This document shows, one piece after another, positions 25,287-37,252 of a DNA stretch of 64,000 nucleotides. The first letter of the stretch is position 1; every line of letters starts with the position of its first letter. Made by a program: the position numbers and the translations under genes. This DNA is from Buxus sempervirens (taxonomy: Eukaryota > Streptophyta > Magnoliopsida > Buxales > Buxaceae). The notes beneath the pieces were generated by a model. The model saw only the letters and a list, made by a program, of their open reading frames with translations, was not told the DNA's origin and did not search any database. The stretch spans positions 11,992,061-12,056,060 of the forward strand of contig OX387188.1 of the NCBI GenBank assembly GCA_947561395.2, given 5' to 3'.

Positions 25287-25952
25287 ATATAACAAGTTTA
25301 CGGACTTGTAAAGCAACTTCATGGACTTGTAAATTCCATTTAGGGACTTGTAAACCACTTGTAAATTGCATTTAGGGACTTGTAAACCGAGCCTACGGAC
25401 TTGTAAATTGCATTTAGGGACCTGTAAACCACTTGTAAATTGCATTTAGGGACTTGTAAACTCTGTTAGTAGACTTGTAAACCCTGTTAGTAGACTTGTA
25501 AACCTCATTTACGGACTTGTAAACTAAGTTTATAAACTTGTAAACCGAGTCTACGGACTTGTAAATTCCATTTAAGGACTTGTAAACCACTTGTAAATTG
25601 CATTCAGGGACTTGTAAACCCTATTAGTAGACTTTTAAAACTCATTTACGGACTTGTAAACCGAGTCTATGGACTTGTAAATTGCATTTAGGGACTTGTA
25701 AACCGAGTTAACGGACTTGTAAATTCCATTTACGGACTTGTAAACCACTTGTACATTGCATTTAGGGACTTGTAAACCACTTGTAAATTGCATTTAGGGA
25801 CTTGTAAACCTTGTTAGTAGACTTGTAAACCTCATTTACGGACTTGTAAATTCTGTCTACACAGACTTTTAAATTCCATTTAGGGACTTGTAAACCACTT
25901 GTAAATTGCATTTAGGAACTTGTAAATCGAGGCTACGGACTTGTAAATAGTG
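25287..25952 (-). repeat. Minisatellite array, minus orientation
   Basis: About 30 units of 20-22 bases built on (A/G)TTTACAAGTCC(n) read on the minus strand, with a few unit types (CCTAAATG, CGTAGACTCG, TACTAACAGG endings). Part of it is open and translates as repeats of the type VYKSLNG. It is homologous to the plus-oriented array at 32072-33365. Confidence 0.93.
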
Positions 25953-26046
25953 TTGTATGTTCCTAATGCTATTATCTTTACAAATTGGATGTTGTATACT
26001 TTGAATAGGACCGTCTTTTTCCACACATGTTTGGTTATTTCTGTAG

Positions 26047-27147
26047 GTTGTCCACGCACTCAGGATAAGTCTTATAAAGAAACAACAATTGGCTAATGAG
26101 AAAGGTGTGACAAAGCACTATTTGGCAAGTTATTTTAGTGTAAGCATCCCAACTTTTTGTCTTCCGAATTGAATTTTCTATGGCTCCCATCTTACACCCC
26201 ACTTTTGTGCTTACATCAAAACTCTACGTGTGTAGCAAATGGTACTTGGAGCAGAATATTCATTGGAACATATGGAAAAATGTTTTTTTGATGATCGCCA
26301 GCTTGGCTTTCACATTGTTCAATGCGAATTGGTAAGGTCCTATGAAATTGCATTAGTTAGATATGTGGAGTCATGTTCAGCTGCACTTCTTTTTTATTTC
26401 TATAATTTATTGATATATATTGGAGTTCACAGATATTCATCCTGGTATGTCACGAGGAGCATTGGTTTTTGGTTATCGTCAATTTAAAAGCTTGTAGAAT
26501 TGAGCTCTTGGATTCCTTCCCGCCAAGACGACGTGATGCATATCATAAACTGGTTTCACAACTGGTTTGTTATTATTTCACCAAATATAAATTAATAGTA
26601 ATGGAGTTAACTAGTTTTTGTCTCAAATCTCATGATTCCATTTTCTTCTGTGTAGGCAGAAGCATTGGAAAAGGTCTATCGGACGCATAATGTTCAGGTC
26701 CCCATAACACAATGGGAAGTAGTCTCCGTTGATGTCCCGCATCAAACTAACGGGTATAGTTTTGAGTCAATCCTTGCATAATTAAAGGAATTGTTCACAG
26801 TCCTAATGAATCTTGTTCCTGAATTTAGGTTTGATTGTGGAATCTTCATGCTAAAGTTCATGGAGTTATGGGATGGCAACAAATTGACACACTATTTTTC
26901 CCAGGAAAGTGTTTTGGCTTTTATTGCTTTACGTACTTGATTCAATTCAATTCATTGACTATGTGGACTGATTAATGAATTGATCTAATTGTTTAGGCTG
27001 ATATAAAGTACTTCCGGCAGAAGTTGTTAGTGGACCTTGTCCTCCATAGTGCAAATCAAGTGCGGTATACAATCTGGATTCAATTTGATCTTAAGGAGTG
27101 GAAAAACAGGGATATAATTGGGATATATCACAAGTGTCTACGATATG
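26047..27147 (+). CDS. Ulp1/C48-type cysteine protease domain gene of the MULE
   Basis: Exons read at 26047-26139, 26236-26331, 26433-26564, 26656-26753, 26829-26904 and 26997-27147; frames and phases agree across them. The domain shows the C48 layout: EEHWFLVIVNL with the catalytic His, LLDSFP with the Asp about 17 residues on, and HQTNGFDCGIFMLKF with the oxyanion Gln and the catalytic Cys. Before it, an L-I-K-K-Q-Q-L helix matches the usual start of the family. Ulp1-like enzymes cleave SUMO or related isopeptide bonds; copies carried by plant MULEs are of unknown function. The N-terminal exons are not identified. The donor after 26904 reads CAG/GAAAGT rather than GTAAGT, so splicing there may be impaired. 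The protein may thus be partial, though all catalytic residues remain. Confidence 0.8.
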
Positions 27148-27277
27148 GTGAGTTTTTGAACCAATGCCATGCTTGTTTTGCTTTAGCATACTTGTCTCCA
27201 TGCAAAGACAAGAAAAGTGCCATCGATTTATGTCTTTATTCTGCAATTTCTGATTTTGTTTTATTTCTTGTTTCAAA

Positions 27278-27523
27278 ATGAAGACAAGGTATTGCTATGG
27301 CTTTGGAATGTTACCTCCAGGACTTATTACGTTCTATTGTTTCAAAATGATGCTAGGATATAATCCTAGCATCAACCGGGCAGATATTGAGCATGCGGCC
27401 GTTATGCACTACAATGGTAACATGGAACCATGGTTGGAGCTGGCAATTGGCAAGTGTAGATGATGCGGACAAAGTAAATCAAGCTCGATCACCCTCAGCT
27501 TCGTAACTGTAAGCTGGGTGAAT
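27278..27523 (+). pseudogene. Captured 3' fragment of a GAUT-type galacturonosyltransferase
   Basis: The plus strand reads MLPPGLITFY, then LGYNPSINRADIEHAAV and MHYNGNMEPWLELAIGKCR. A little further on is LDHPQLRNCKLGE followed by a stop. These are the C-terminal blocks of GT8-family galacturonosyltransferases, Golgi enzymes that build pectin. A segment between the first two blocks is missing and the last block is in another frame with an in-frame stop before it, so this is a nonfunctional remnant. The catalytic N-terminal part is absent. It lies directly after the Ulp1 exons inside the MULE, consistent with transduplication of a host gene end. Confidence 0.75.
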
Positions 27524-28494
27524 GAAAGGAGCAGCTGGAGATCCCTTGGGAATGTCTATATGGATGGAGTGCGGGTTTTGAGGCACGATAAATGGCATTA
27601 ATACGTTCTTGAGCTGGACATGTTTTCTGGCATATTCATTATTTTTCTTTTAGTTCATTTCTATTCGTTTGTCTCAAAGTCATCATATTCTTGTATCAAC
27701 TCTTCATTGACAGACTTGTAGGGGGTCGGCCATGTAAATTGTTGTTTATTTTTAATGTTGGGGAATTTAGTTTTCTTGTGTTCTGATGACCAAACCTTTA
27801 TTGAATGGATTAAAGTTTATTTAAAGTTCTTTTGTTTCATCAATTTTCTCTTCATGAATAAGATGAAAGCTTTTAATGACGAAAGTATCATCAATGTACG
27901 TCCCTAAAGGCAATTGCAACCCTTGAAACCAATGTCAACAGCCCCCAATCCAGATATAAATGGAAAATCGCCATTCCGCTCCATGTTAAATTCTTCCCAA
28001 ATGCATTCCACTACCCAACTATATCATCGTGATGGATATCCATAAACCTAGCTCTTCTTATCACTCCAAAGCTTGGTCAAATGGTCAGTTGGCCGATCAA
28101 ATTGGTCTCTAGAATGATACGGTCAAATGAAGAGACAATGATATAGCCTCTTGGGGACTTCTCCCCTGGTCATCCAATGGTTCCAACAGAGGGTGGATAC
28201 ATCCATGTCAGGTAAACTGCAGTGTCAACCCTCACTGTCTCCGGCTACAATAGAAGATAATCAATAGCTGTGATGGTGCTTCTGCTACTCCATCCCCACC
28301 AACTCTTTCTATCTCCTCATCACAATCTTTTTCTCTATGTTCATTCCTCATGATTTTTTTCAAAATGACAAATTTTCTCTCTTTTGAAAATGCCCGGCAC
28401 AGCAGGGGCACGATTAATCCATGCCGTGTCAGCCAGTCTCTAATGCTTTATAGAGCTTGACTACGCGCTTGAGTGAGCATCGTTGTCCACACAG
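27524..28494. other. MULE interior, unassigned
   Basis: No coding region recognised. The minus strand has a stretch with partial open frames near 27880-28260, but no family could be named. Confidence 0.45.
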
Positions 28495-29035
28495 AGCTTG
28501 AGCCCTGCAGCTAGCTCTGTTTAGCTTTGGTCTCGGGTTGTACAAAAAAACTCAGAGAGTGCATCGCTCGATAAAGCTTGATGGACCGCTCATGCATTCA
28601 AGTTGTTCTACATTGCTCGAGCCCTTCAGCTAGCTATGTCTAGCTCTGGTCTCGGGTTATGCAGAAAGATCAACAGCGACCAGAGCTAGATAAAGCTTAA
28701 TGGACCGCTCAAGCGATTGCCTGTGTTGTTCTCCATCGCTCGAGCCCTTCAGCTAGCTATGTCTAGCTCTGGTCTCGGGTTATGCAGAAAGATCAACAGC
28801 GACCAGAGCTAGATAAAGCTTAATGGACTGCTCAAGCGATTACCTGTGTTGTTCTCCATCGCTCGAGCCCTACAGCTAGCGATGTCTAGCTCTGGTCTCG
28901 GGTTATGCAGAATAATCAACAGTGACCAGAGCTAGATAAAGCTTAATGGACCGCTCAAGCAATTGCCTGTGTTATTCTCCATCGCTCGAGCCCTGCAGCT
29001 AGCGATGTCTAGCTCTGGTCTCGGGTTATGCAAAT
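28495..29035. repeat. 123-bp tandem repeat with internal hairpin
   Basis: About 4.4 copies: units begin near 28495 (divergent), 28615, 28738, 28861 and 28984 (partial). The later complete copies carry a perfect 13-bp inverted repeat TCTAGCTCTGGTC / GACCAGAGCTAGA around a loop of about 26 bases; one G-to-T change lies in the spacer of the third. Each unit starts with GCTCGAGCCCT. Confidence 0.93.
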
Positions 29036-29560
29036 TGATATTTTTTATATTGGGGAACCTTTTTAATGTAATATTACTCCCAAATATAAGAGAACATCAG
29101 TAAATTCACTTGTATTCATTCTTTGAAGGCTAGCATGTGTACATTTGGAAGAATTGATCCAATGTATGTAATTTATCTTCTTTCAAAGTCATCTTTTCTA
29201 GTTCTTGACATGTGAGCTGGAACCATGTTTTAGAAAATTTTGAAATCTGATAGTAGTTTATTTTCTCATATTAGCAGAAGGGCAAATCTGTTGATGAATT
29301 ACAACTAGGATTTACATGGTATTCTGAATAGTTCTTGGAAAAAAAAAGGCCCATATATGGAACCAACTCAAAATCTATTGAAAGCCTAATGGCACAAGAT
29401 TGTTCTGTAGTGTTAGTATGTTGCAACAAGGCTGCAAAAAACAGAATTACAGTGGTGAAGAAAAATTTTGGTGTTGAAAGATAATAAATGCTTGGTATAT
29501 TGACAACTTGATATGCTTTTTCCTCAATGCATCTTCATCTTGAGTCAGGACCTGAATTTA

Positions 29561-31410
29561 TTATATGACAGATCCATCTTTAATTGTTGAGTTCCTTAAT
29601 ATGACTGTGATGCCGGATCTGATATAGAATCCTTCTGAAGATCTGTCAGCCTCTTGTATCCCCTGCAGACATAACCAAGGAAATAAAATGAGGCAAAGGA
29701 CTTTTGAGTTGTGAAATCAAAACAGAAGAATGGCATTTGTCCACTTATGTGGCATATATGCTGATTTGCTGGACTGTACCATGAGTACAAACTGGTAAGT
29801 TGAGGCAACTTTATCATGGATTACCAAGCAGTGTGTCTTGTCTAATATACATTTGTAGTTTATTCCATCCTAGCAAGTAACCTCTCCATATTTTAATCAT
29901 CTGTTATAGAAAAGGTGCTGTAACTCAAATATCCACTTTGTTGGTCAAAATTGGAAAAAATAAAAAGAAAAAGGATAAGAGAATTTATTGTTGGCAACAA
30001 GAAACTTCTCGCGCCATTTTCCGAGGCTTCTTCTTTCATTTTCCAAGAATTTAATTAAATAAGCTGACATATGGTTATTGTAGTGCCACAACAAGCTTGA
30101 TACAGTTGATGTAATGTGAACAGTTTTTTTTCCCCTGGTTAATCGGATAAATTGTTGATTTTAGGCAAAGCCATTAGAATGAGGTAGAAGTAATTCCTGA
30201 GATATCAATTTTGATCTGTATTACTGGATTTTCCATTGAAATTTCAAAAAATGCTTAAGGAACTGTACCTCTGAATTAGAAATTATGACATTCTTTCCAA
30301 TTCTTGCATTCTTGTCAATGATGCAGTTCCTAAACAACAGAACAATAAGATTTTTGAGTAAGTAGACGATGTAGAGCTATATAATCTATAAAATAAATGC
30401 TTTAGGTTACTTGATTTCTGTATTTTCTCCTATGCCAATTGGAACCCTCCCTTCAGCCAATAGTGATGCTACTTCAACGTTGGTTTCATAGTAGTCAGCA
30501 CCAAGCATCACTGTATCCTGCATGTACAACATTCCATCCCATCAAAGGCAATTTTTTTTAGATTGACACATAGAAACATCTACGAGAAATACTAATTTAC
30601 TTAGTTGCTAATTTTCCCATAAACATTTTATAGGATAATCTGAACAAACTGTTCATGAAACCTAAAATGCTTATTAGGCCATGGTTTCTCCATCTATTTT
30701 TGTTAATCAATATAATCAATAGATTTGAAGGTCACAAGAGCTACAAAAGGATCTTATTAACAGAGAAAAAAAAACTCTTATGATCGGACAAGGTATTTAG
30801 TAGGTGCCCTTAAACAAAACTCAAAATAACATTTTAGTTTTGCAGCCGTTGGCCCCACAGGTATTCATGCCATCAACATGTTCTTTCGGGGTAAAATACC
30901 AAATATTTTGTCTGCATATAAAAATTCTTTTCTGAAAATCAGTCCTCTTTTGAGAAATATTTATACTTTGACATTTTGAGAACTTTGACAAACTAACCTG
31001 CAAGTGAACACCACTGTTTATTCGGGATCTGATGCCAACTATGCTGTGCTCTATCAAGCAATTGTACAAGAGAGTTCCATGTGATATTATAGAATCGACA
31101 ATCTATAAAAGGATAGGGAAATTATGAAATACAGCTTGACACAATAAAATGAGCAGCGATGAAAGTTGCAGAAGAGAAACATTGCTTACTCTGTACATAT
31201 TGTTGTTAGGTCATAGGATGAATCCCCTGTGGTAACAAATTCCTTAACACAAAAAAAAAAAAAAACATGTACAATACAGCTCTCTGTCTCAACTACGAGG
31301 ATGAGAAAAACTTGATCATATCCAAGATAAACAAACCTTGATATTGTCGATAGTTGATGGTGGCAGATTTCTTCTTGATGTATATATTGGCTTTGTAGTC
31401 ATTGGTTTCA
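29561..31410 (-). pseudogene. Captured C-terminal exons of ADP-glucose pyrophosphorylase large subunit
   Basis: Five exons on the minus strand: about 31337-31410, then 30998-31102, 30411-30517, 30269-30329 and 29561-29662, with proper GT-AG borders and phases. They read [96 protein letters not shown] and a natural-looking end in DGSVI plus TAA. This is the left-handed beta-helix domain of the plastid starch-synthesis enzyme, roughly the last 145 residues. The N-terminal nucleotidyltransferase half and the start are missing, so it cannot be a working enzyme. No stop or frameshift lies in the retained exons, and introns are kept, so the capture was from genomic DNA and is not very old. It sits inside the MULE, opposite to the Ulp1 gene. 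Confidence 0.88.
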
Positions 31411-31925
31411 GGGTGACATGGACTGACTACACTCTCCAGATGTGCCAGTTACCAAACAATGAAACCATGTAGAAATACAGGTCCAGTCTGAAATGAAAGA
31501 ATACAATTATATGCAGATTATGTCATATTAAGGTATTATGTAGTCTCGAGACATTAGTATCTCAAACCAACCTTGATTATATGTAGCTGTATCAACTTTC
31601 ATATTGTTTCATCTCAACAGTCCAAGTTAGGGGGATCTGTATTGGAAAATCAAAAGTACACATTCCATATTATCCATGAATCAAGTTTCATATATCAAAA
31701 TACAAATGTCTACGATATCAAAGTACCCATTAACCATCCATAAGGGTAATGCCACATGAGGATATGGAAAGATTTGACAGCCCATGGACTTGGCAAGCAG
31801 GTTTTTATCAATTCTGTTGGTTTCTTACGTGTCCACATGAGTGGTCTGGTTGCTACTAGCAGCCAATTGTTAGACTTATAGGATGATACAAAATTCATCC
31901 AGAGTCATATCGTCTTGCAAAGGAA

Positions 31926-32129
31926 ATGGCTAAGGTTGTCTATGAAGAAGAGGTCCAAGAAGATGCAAATGATGAGGATGTGCATGAGATGGCAATAGAG
32001 CATGTTAGGGAACAAACAAACCTATTAAAATCTCTTCTCATTGATGAATATGCTGAAAGCCACAAAGGGGATGAGGTTTACAAATCTACTAATAGGGTTT
32101 ACATGTCCCTAAATGCAATTTACAGATAG
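31926..32129 (+). CDS. Hypothetical acidic ORF leading into the heptad array
   Basis: An open frame with acidic and helical character (YEEEVQEDANDEDVHEM, then REQTNLLKSLLIDEY) that runs into the minisatellite as VYKSTNRVYMSLNAIY before closing. A codon string upstream (HPESYRLAKE) keeps the same frame. No family recognised. It may be the 5' part of a gene whose exon was invaded or expanded by the repeat. Confidence 0.35.
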   Translation: MAKVVYEEEVQEDANDEDVHEMAIEHVREQTNLLKSLLIDEYAESHKGDEVYKSTNRVYMSLNAIYR

Positions 32130-33365
32130 TTTACAAGTCCGTAGACTCAATTTACAAGTCCGTAAATGAGGTTTAAAAGTATACTAACAGGGTTTACAAG
32201 TGCTTAACGGTATTTACAAGTAGTTTATATATCCCTAAATGGAATTTACAAGTCCGTAGACTTGGTTTACAAGTCTGTAAACTTGGTTTACAAATCCCTA
32301 AATGCAATTTACAAGTCCTTAAATCGAATTTACAAGTCCGTAGACTCGGTTTATAAGTCCGTAAACTTGGTTTACAAGTCTACTAATAGGGTTTACAAGT
32401 CCCTAAATGCAATTTACAAGTGGCTTACAAGTCTCTAAATGCAATTTACAAGTCCGTAGACTCAGTTTACAAGTCCGTAAATGAGGTTTAAGAGTCTAAT
32501 AATAGGGTTTACAAGTGCCTAAACGGCATTTACAAGTGGTTTATATATCCCTAAATTACAAGTCCGTAAACTCGGTTTACAAGTCTGTAAACTTGGTTTA
32601 TAAGTCCCTAAATGCAATTTACAAGTGGTTTACAAGTCCCTAAATTAAATTTACAAGTCTGTAGACTCGGTTTACAAGTCTGTAAACTTGGTTTACAAGT
32701 CTACTAATAGGGTTTACAAGTCCCTAAATGCAATTTACAAGTGGTTTACAAGTCCCTAAATGCAATTTCCAAGTCCGTAGACTCAGTTTACAAATCCGTA
32801 AATGAGGTTTAAGAGTCTACTAACAAGGTTTACAAGTGCCTAAATGGCATTTACAAGTGGTTTATATATCCCTAAATGGAATTTACAAGTCCGTAGACTC
32901 GGTTTACAAGTCCGTAAACTTGGTTTACAAGTCCCTAAATGCAATTTACAAGTGGTTTACAAGTCCCTAAATCAAATTTACTAATCCATAGACTCGGTTT
33001 ACAAGTTCGTAGACTTAGTTTACAAGTCTACTAACAGGGTTTATAAGTCCCTAAACGGCAGTTACAAGTGGTTTACAAGTCTCTAAATGGAATTTACAAG
33101 TTCGTAGACTTGGTTTACAAGTCCATAAATGAGGGTTACAAATCTACCAATAGGGTTTACAAGTCCCTAAATGCCATTTACAAGTGGTTTACAAGTCCCT
33201 AAATGCAATTTACAAGTCCGTAGACTCGGTTTACAAGTCCATAAACTTAGTTTACAGGTCCCTAAATGCAATTTACAAATGGTTTACAAGTCCCTAAATG
33301 GAATTTACAAGTCCGTAGATAAGGTTTACAAGTCTACTAACAGGGTTTACAAGTCCCTAAATGGC
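32072..33365 (+). repeat. Minisatellite array, plus orientation, heptapeptide-coding
   Basis: About 60 units of 20-22 bases built on GTTTACAAGTCC plus a variable end. Recurrent variants end in CTAAATGCA, GTAGACTCG, GTAAACTTG or TACTAATAGG. When units are 21 bases long they read as VYKSLNG, IYKSVDK, VYKSTNR and similar. 22-base units shift the frame, so only segments are open. Same family as the inverted array at 25287-25952. Confidence 0.95.
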
Positions 33366-33692
33366 AATGATGATGATAATGATGATAACGACAATGGTAA
33401 TGACAGTGATACTTATATGGCTTCTGATGCCTCCTCCGGTCCAAGTCATCAAACACATCCAGGTGCAAATGGTGAGGAGGGTCACAGATTGGCTCATTTT
33501 AAGCATGATGCGGGTCAGAATGAACACCAGCTTACCCCATACCAAAAGAAAAGCAAGCAAGCAAAGAAGAATAGAGATGAAACAAGGATAAAAGCCAAGA
33601 AAGAAGAATTAAATTTTGTGGCAAATAGTGCTAAATCTGTTCAAAGTAGTGCTAAGGTAAGGAAAAATGACTGGATAAACAGACGAAAATAA
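33171..33692 (+). CDS. Hypothetical ORF: heptad repeats plus Asp/Asn-rich and Lys-rich tail
   Basis: The reading frame leaves the array with VYKSLNGIYKSVDK and VYKSTNRVYKSLNG, then has a low-complexity run of Asp and Asn, a Ser/His/Gly-rich linker and a basic tail rich in lysine (PYQKKSKQAKKNRDE). No known domain, signal peptide or membrane segment. The first part of the frame is just repeat DNA. A real gene, if any, would be the exon 33365-33692 with its upstream exon near 31926. It lies inside the MULE; function unknown. Confidence 0.35.
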   Translation: MPFTSGLQVPKCNLQVRRLGLQVHKLSLQVPKCNLQMVYKSLNGIYKSVDKVYKSTNRVYKSLNGNDDDNDDNDNGNDSDTYMASDASSGPSHQTHPGANGEEGHRLAHFKHDAGQNEHQLTPYQKKSKQAKKNRDETRIKAKKEELNFVANSAKSVQSSAKVRKNDWINRRK

Positions 33693-36660
33693 ATGTATTT
33701 TATGTTGTTCATGTTTATTTCTGAAATGGTTGCATCTGGTACATAATGTTATCAAATAATCAAAATAGACCATAATTGATGCCTATGTTGTATTTTTCCA
33801 GGCATACAGTCTGATGTTTGAAACTTTGAATCAAGAAATACAATGATCAGATAAGCTATGAATGCTTGAGCATATCTGTACATAGAGATTATGTGTTTTA
33901 TATGTATACTGACCAATATATATGCCTATACAGAGATCATGATATGCAAATAAAACAGAATGCATGGTGGTATCCTCCTCTAGCCTAGGTGCCATAGGCT
34001 TCTACTGATAGTTCAGACGGCATGAAGACAGGTTTTACACCCCCACTGGGGACTCAAAATTCAAGTACATATCAAGAGTACTTACCAAGTGTGTTAATAT
34101 TAGCAGCGTTAAGGGAGATATTAAAGATGTAGCTCAAACGCTTCTAGAGTAGCAGGGAAGCAATGATGAAATGAAACCAGCCACAGAGCATCCTACAAAA
34201 CAATACAGAGACCACACACGAAAGAAGGGGAAAAAAGGCAAAGGAAAGAAGTTCTTATTCATAAGATATCAGAAACTCATTATCATACATCATACAAACA
34301 TAAAGTATCTAGGTTCTAGTCCCAGCTTAATTCTTAAACATTTTGTACCACAAGCATGAGGTCATCGCAATTTACAAAATAAATAACTACAAGATATGAA
34401 AAACAAGTTTCCCAGACCATCACTTGATGAGATGTTAAATTCAGGTATGAGCACAATTACTTTGCAGCTAAAATGCCATGGGTTAAAATCTATTGCCATC
34501 CACCCCTCCAAGGGTCCTACTTCAGCGAACTGAGTTACAGTTCTTTTACACAAAAATTTAGCCACAATAATAAATGCAAACCGGAACAAAAGGTATCCAA
34601 AAATTATAATAGAATAAGACTGGATGGACCCAAGATTGCATGAGGCAGCATAGGATAAGAGAGGATGTTCCCAACTTAGGAGAGCCTGTACCCTAAACTT
34701 TCAGAAAAATTGTTTTGTGTGTTGGTGGTGAAAAGGTATAGTTTGTGTTTGGAAGCATAAATTCCATTACATCAATGACCAGTCTTCTCACGAAGTACAG
34801 AAAATGCACTACCAAATGGGAGGTCCAAGCAAAGAAGGAGAGTGTAACTCTATTTCTACAGGTATGACCCAACCATTCCTCCCTTTGTATTTGTCTCATT
34901 TTTTAAAATGTATGATAAGATAGCCAAGTAATCATTTCTTTCTGACTCTTAGCTCTTCCGTCAGTCCTTAGAAACTAGACTCCTTTGGGAACTTCAAATT
35001 TTGGTTCAAGTTCATGGCTATTAGATTTTAATTTTCATGTATATTTAGGTACTATTTCTAAAATGTTCTTTGTGTAACAAGTTTCAATTTAATAAGGATG
35101 ATTATGCATGATTTAGTTTCATTTTTTGGATATAAGCTTTCTCAAGAGTTCATTTCAATCACTATCTTTTGCAAGTATTTTTAGAATCTTAGAAAGAAAT
35201 CTGAGATGGTTTTGCCGTATGTTTAAACTTCAAAGAATCTATATGGTACCCTCGAAATTTGTTCTCAATTAGCTAGAGTTAGAAATTTGTTTTGGAACTT
35301 TTTTTCTATAGGCTCTCATATGAAGGTAGCAGATAGTAATTTTTCAGTATTTTAGGACTTTATTATGATTTAATATATATATATATATATGAAAGTGCAT
35401 AGCACTTCTACAATTTCTCGGGGAAAACTAATAACCAAAAGAAAAGGAATGCTTGAATGAAAATTTAATCAAATGAAAATACATTGAGATGAATACTTTG
35501 TTGTTCCCAAAAAATTTCTATATCTGATATAAGCTGATTGTAATAGCTTCCTGCTCTCATAACAGAACATCCTTATTTAACCATTGGTTAGACCACTTTT
35601 GATACATAATTTAAATCCTAGTTTAATATCAATTAAATTAATTATAAGTGGCCATCTATTCCTTGACCTAATGAACAGCAGTGATTGAAGATGGGTTGTG
35701 CCACAAAAGTTGTTTATAACCATGATCCAGATCATCTAATAAAACTAAACTAATAGATGCATCTAATCAGACTAATCTAATAGATGCTGAAGACTTTTCC
35801 GCCTCCATACTCTTAGTAGTTCTTTTTAGCTCTAGACCCATAATCAGACGTGCATAAACAGTGTGTGTCATCCTTTTGGCTAATTTATTTATTTTTTGGG
35901 GGGATGAGACCATGGAGTCCAGTATGGTGACAACGTGTGCAATGTGGGGCTCTTTAAGAATTGATATTAGGCTCAAATCTTTGAGGCAAGCAACAAAAGT
36001 TTGAAATTTTTATAATCACCATGAAACTTCAAAATAACAAGTTAAAAATTTCACCATGATTACTAACTTTCAAATATAGAATAAATGCATGATACTAAAA
36101 CAATAGAAATAAAAATTCATTTTTTTTCCCTTTTGATATTTCCTCAACAACCACTACGTGAATCAACAAAGCATATAGCCTTTGTGTTCTTAATCTAGAG
36201 AAAGGAAGCTTTAAACAAGAATTGAGGCTCAATAAAAAAATGAAATCCAAATGGACAGCCATAGCTAACACAACAACACAATAGAACCAAAATCTTGTAA
36301 ACTACAGCACTTTGAGGAATCTAATTTGGGGCATGTTGAAGTACCATACAATGCTGGTATAAGCTATCCAACATTCCAGTCCCAACATAACATTACTTGT
36401 TCAATGAAAAGTGATTTAAAACATCAATGTCAGTTATAGGTCCTTGCCTGCTTAGCAATATTGAATCACACGGTATGAAAGGATCCTGCTACATCGGTCC
36501 TCTCATAGGTGTGAGCTCCAAAATAATCTTGTTGAGCTTGAACCAGATTAGCTGGCAACCTATCCCTCCCGTAAGTGTCAAAATAAGCAAGACTTGCCGT
36601 TCTCAACAAAACCTTAACTAAAATAAGGAAGAAAGAAAGGCATTGACAAGTGGGAGTGTA
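33693..36660. other. MULE interior, unassigned
   Basis: AT-rich with short chance frames. A short TA run lies near 35370-35390. No domain or gene border was recognised in this 3-kb stretch. Confidence 0.5.
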
Positions 36661-36915
36661 CCAAGCTAAGAAACTAAAACGAACAAATGAATAGAAAGAT
36701 CAAATTAAAGATCAGCCATTCTCAACAAAACCCTAACTAACGAATAGAAATCTGCAAACGAACAAACAAATAAAAAGATCAAACGAACAAATAGAAAGAT
36801 CAAACGAATGAATAGAAATCTGCAAACAAACAAACGAATAGAAACATCAAACAAATGAACAAACGAATAGAAACAATTTGGAGGTACATCAGCCGTTCTC
36901 AACAAAACCCTAACT
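36661..36915. repeat. Degenerate short tandem repeats near MULE right end
   Basis: Repeated GAACAAACGAATAGAAA-like units, with copies of TTCTCAACAAAACCCTAACTA at about 36718 and 36895 and a related one near 36600. Probably subterminal repeat sequence of the MULE. Confidence 0.7.
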
Positions 36916-37252
36916 AAAGATCAAATTATTAACCAGAAATCTGCAAATAAAGCCCTAGAGAAACCCATAAAAAGTCCATTACATTGTATGCGATCAGAAT
37001 AGAAAGATCTTGTCGGAATCACATACCCGATGCACCTGAGGTGAAGTTCCCAAATGATGAGGACGACACAACCGGTTTTAGCGCTCGAGTGAATGCTCCC
37101 CAAAGCTTGAAGAGGATACGATCGGTTTTGATAGAGGTCACGATCGTTTTGGCGCTCAATCAAACTCCCCAAAGATTGAAGACAACATGATCGGTTTTGG
37201 CGATCGATTGAAATCTCCTTCAACTTGAAGACGACGATTGTTTGCAGGGTTC

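Noticed and set aside
27880-28260. Possible further captured gene on the minus strand in the MULE
   Set aside because: Patches look protein-like but no family could be named and frames are broken.
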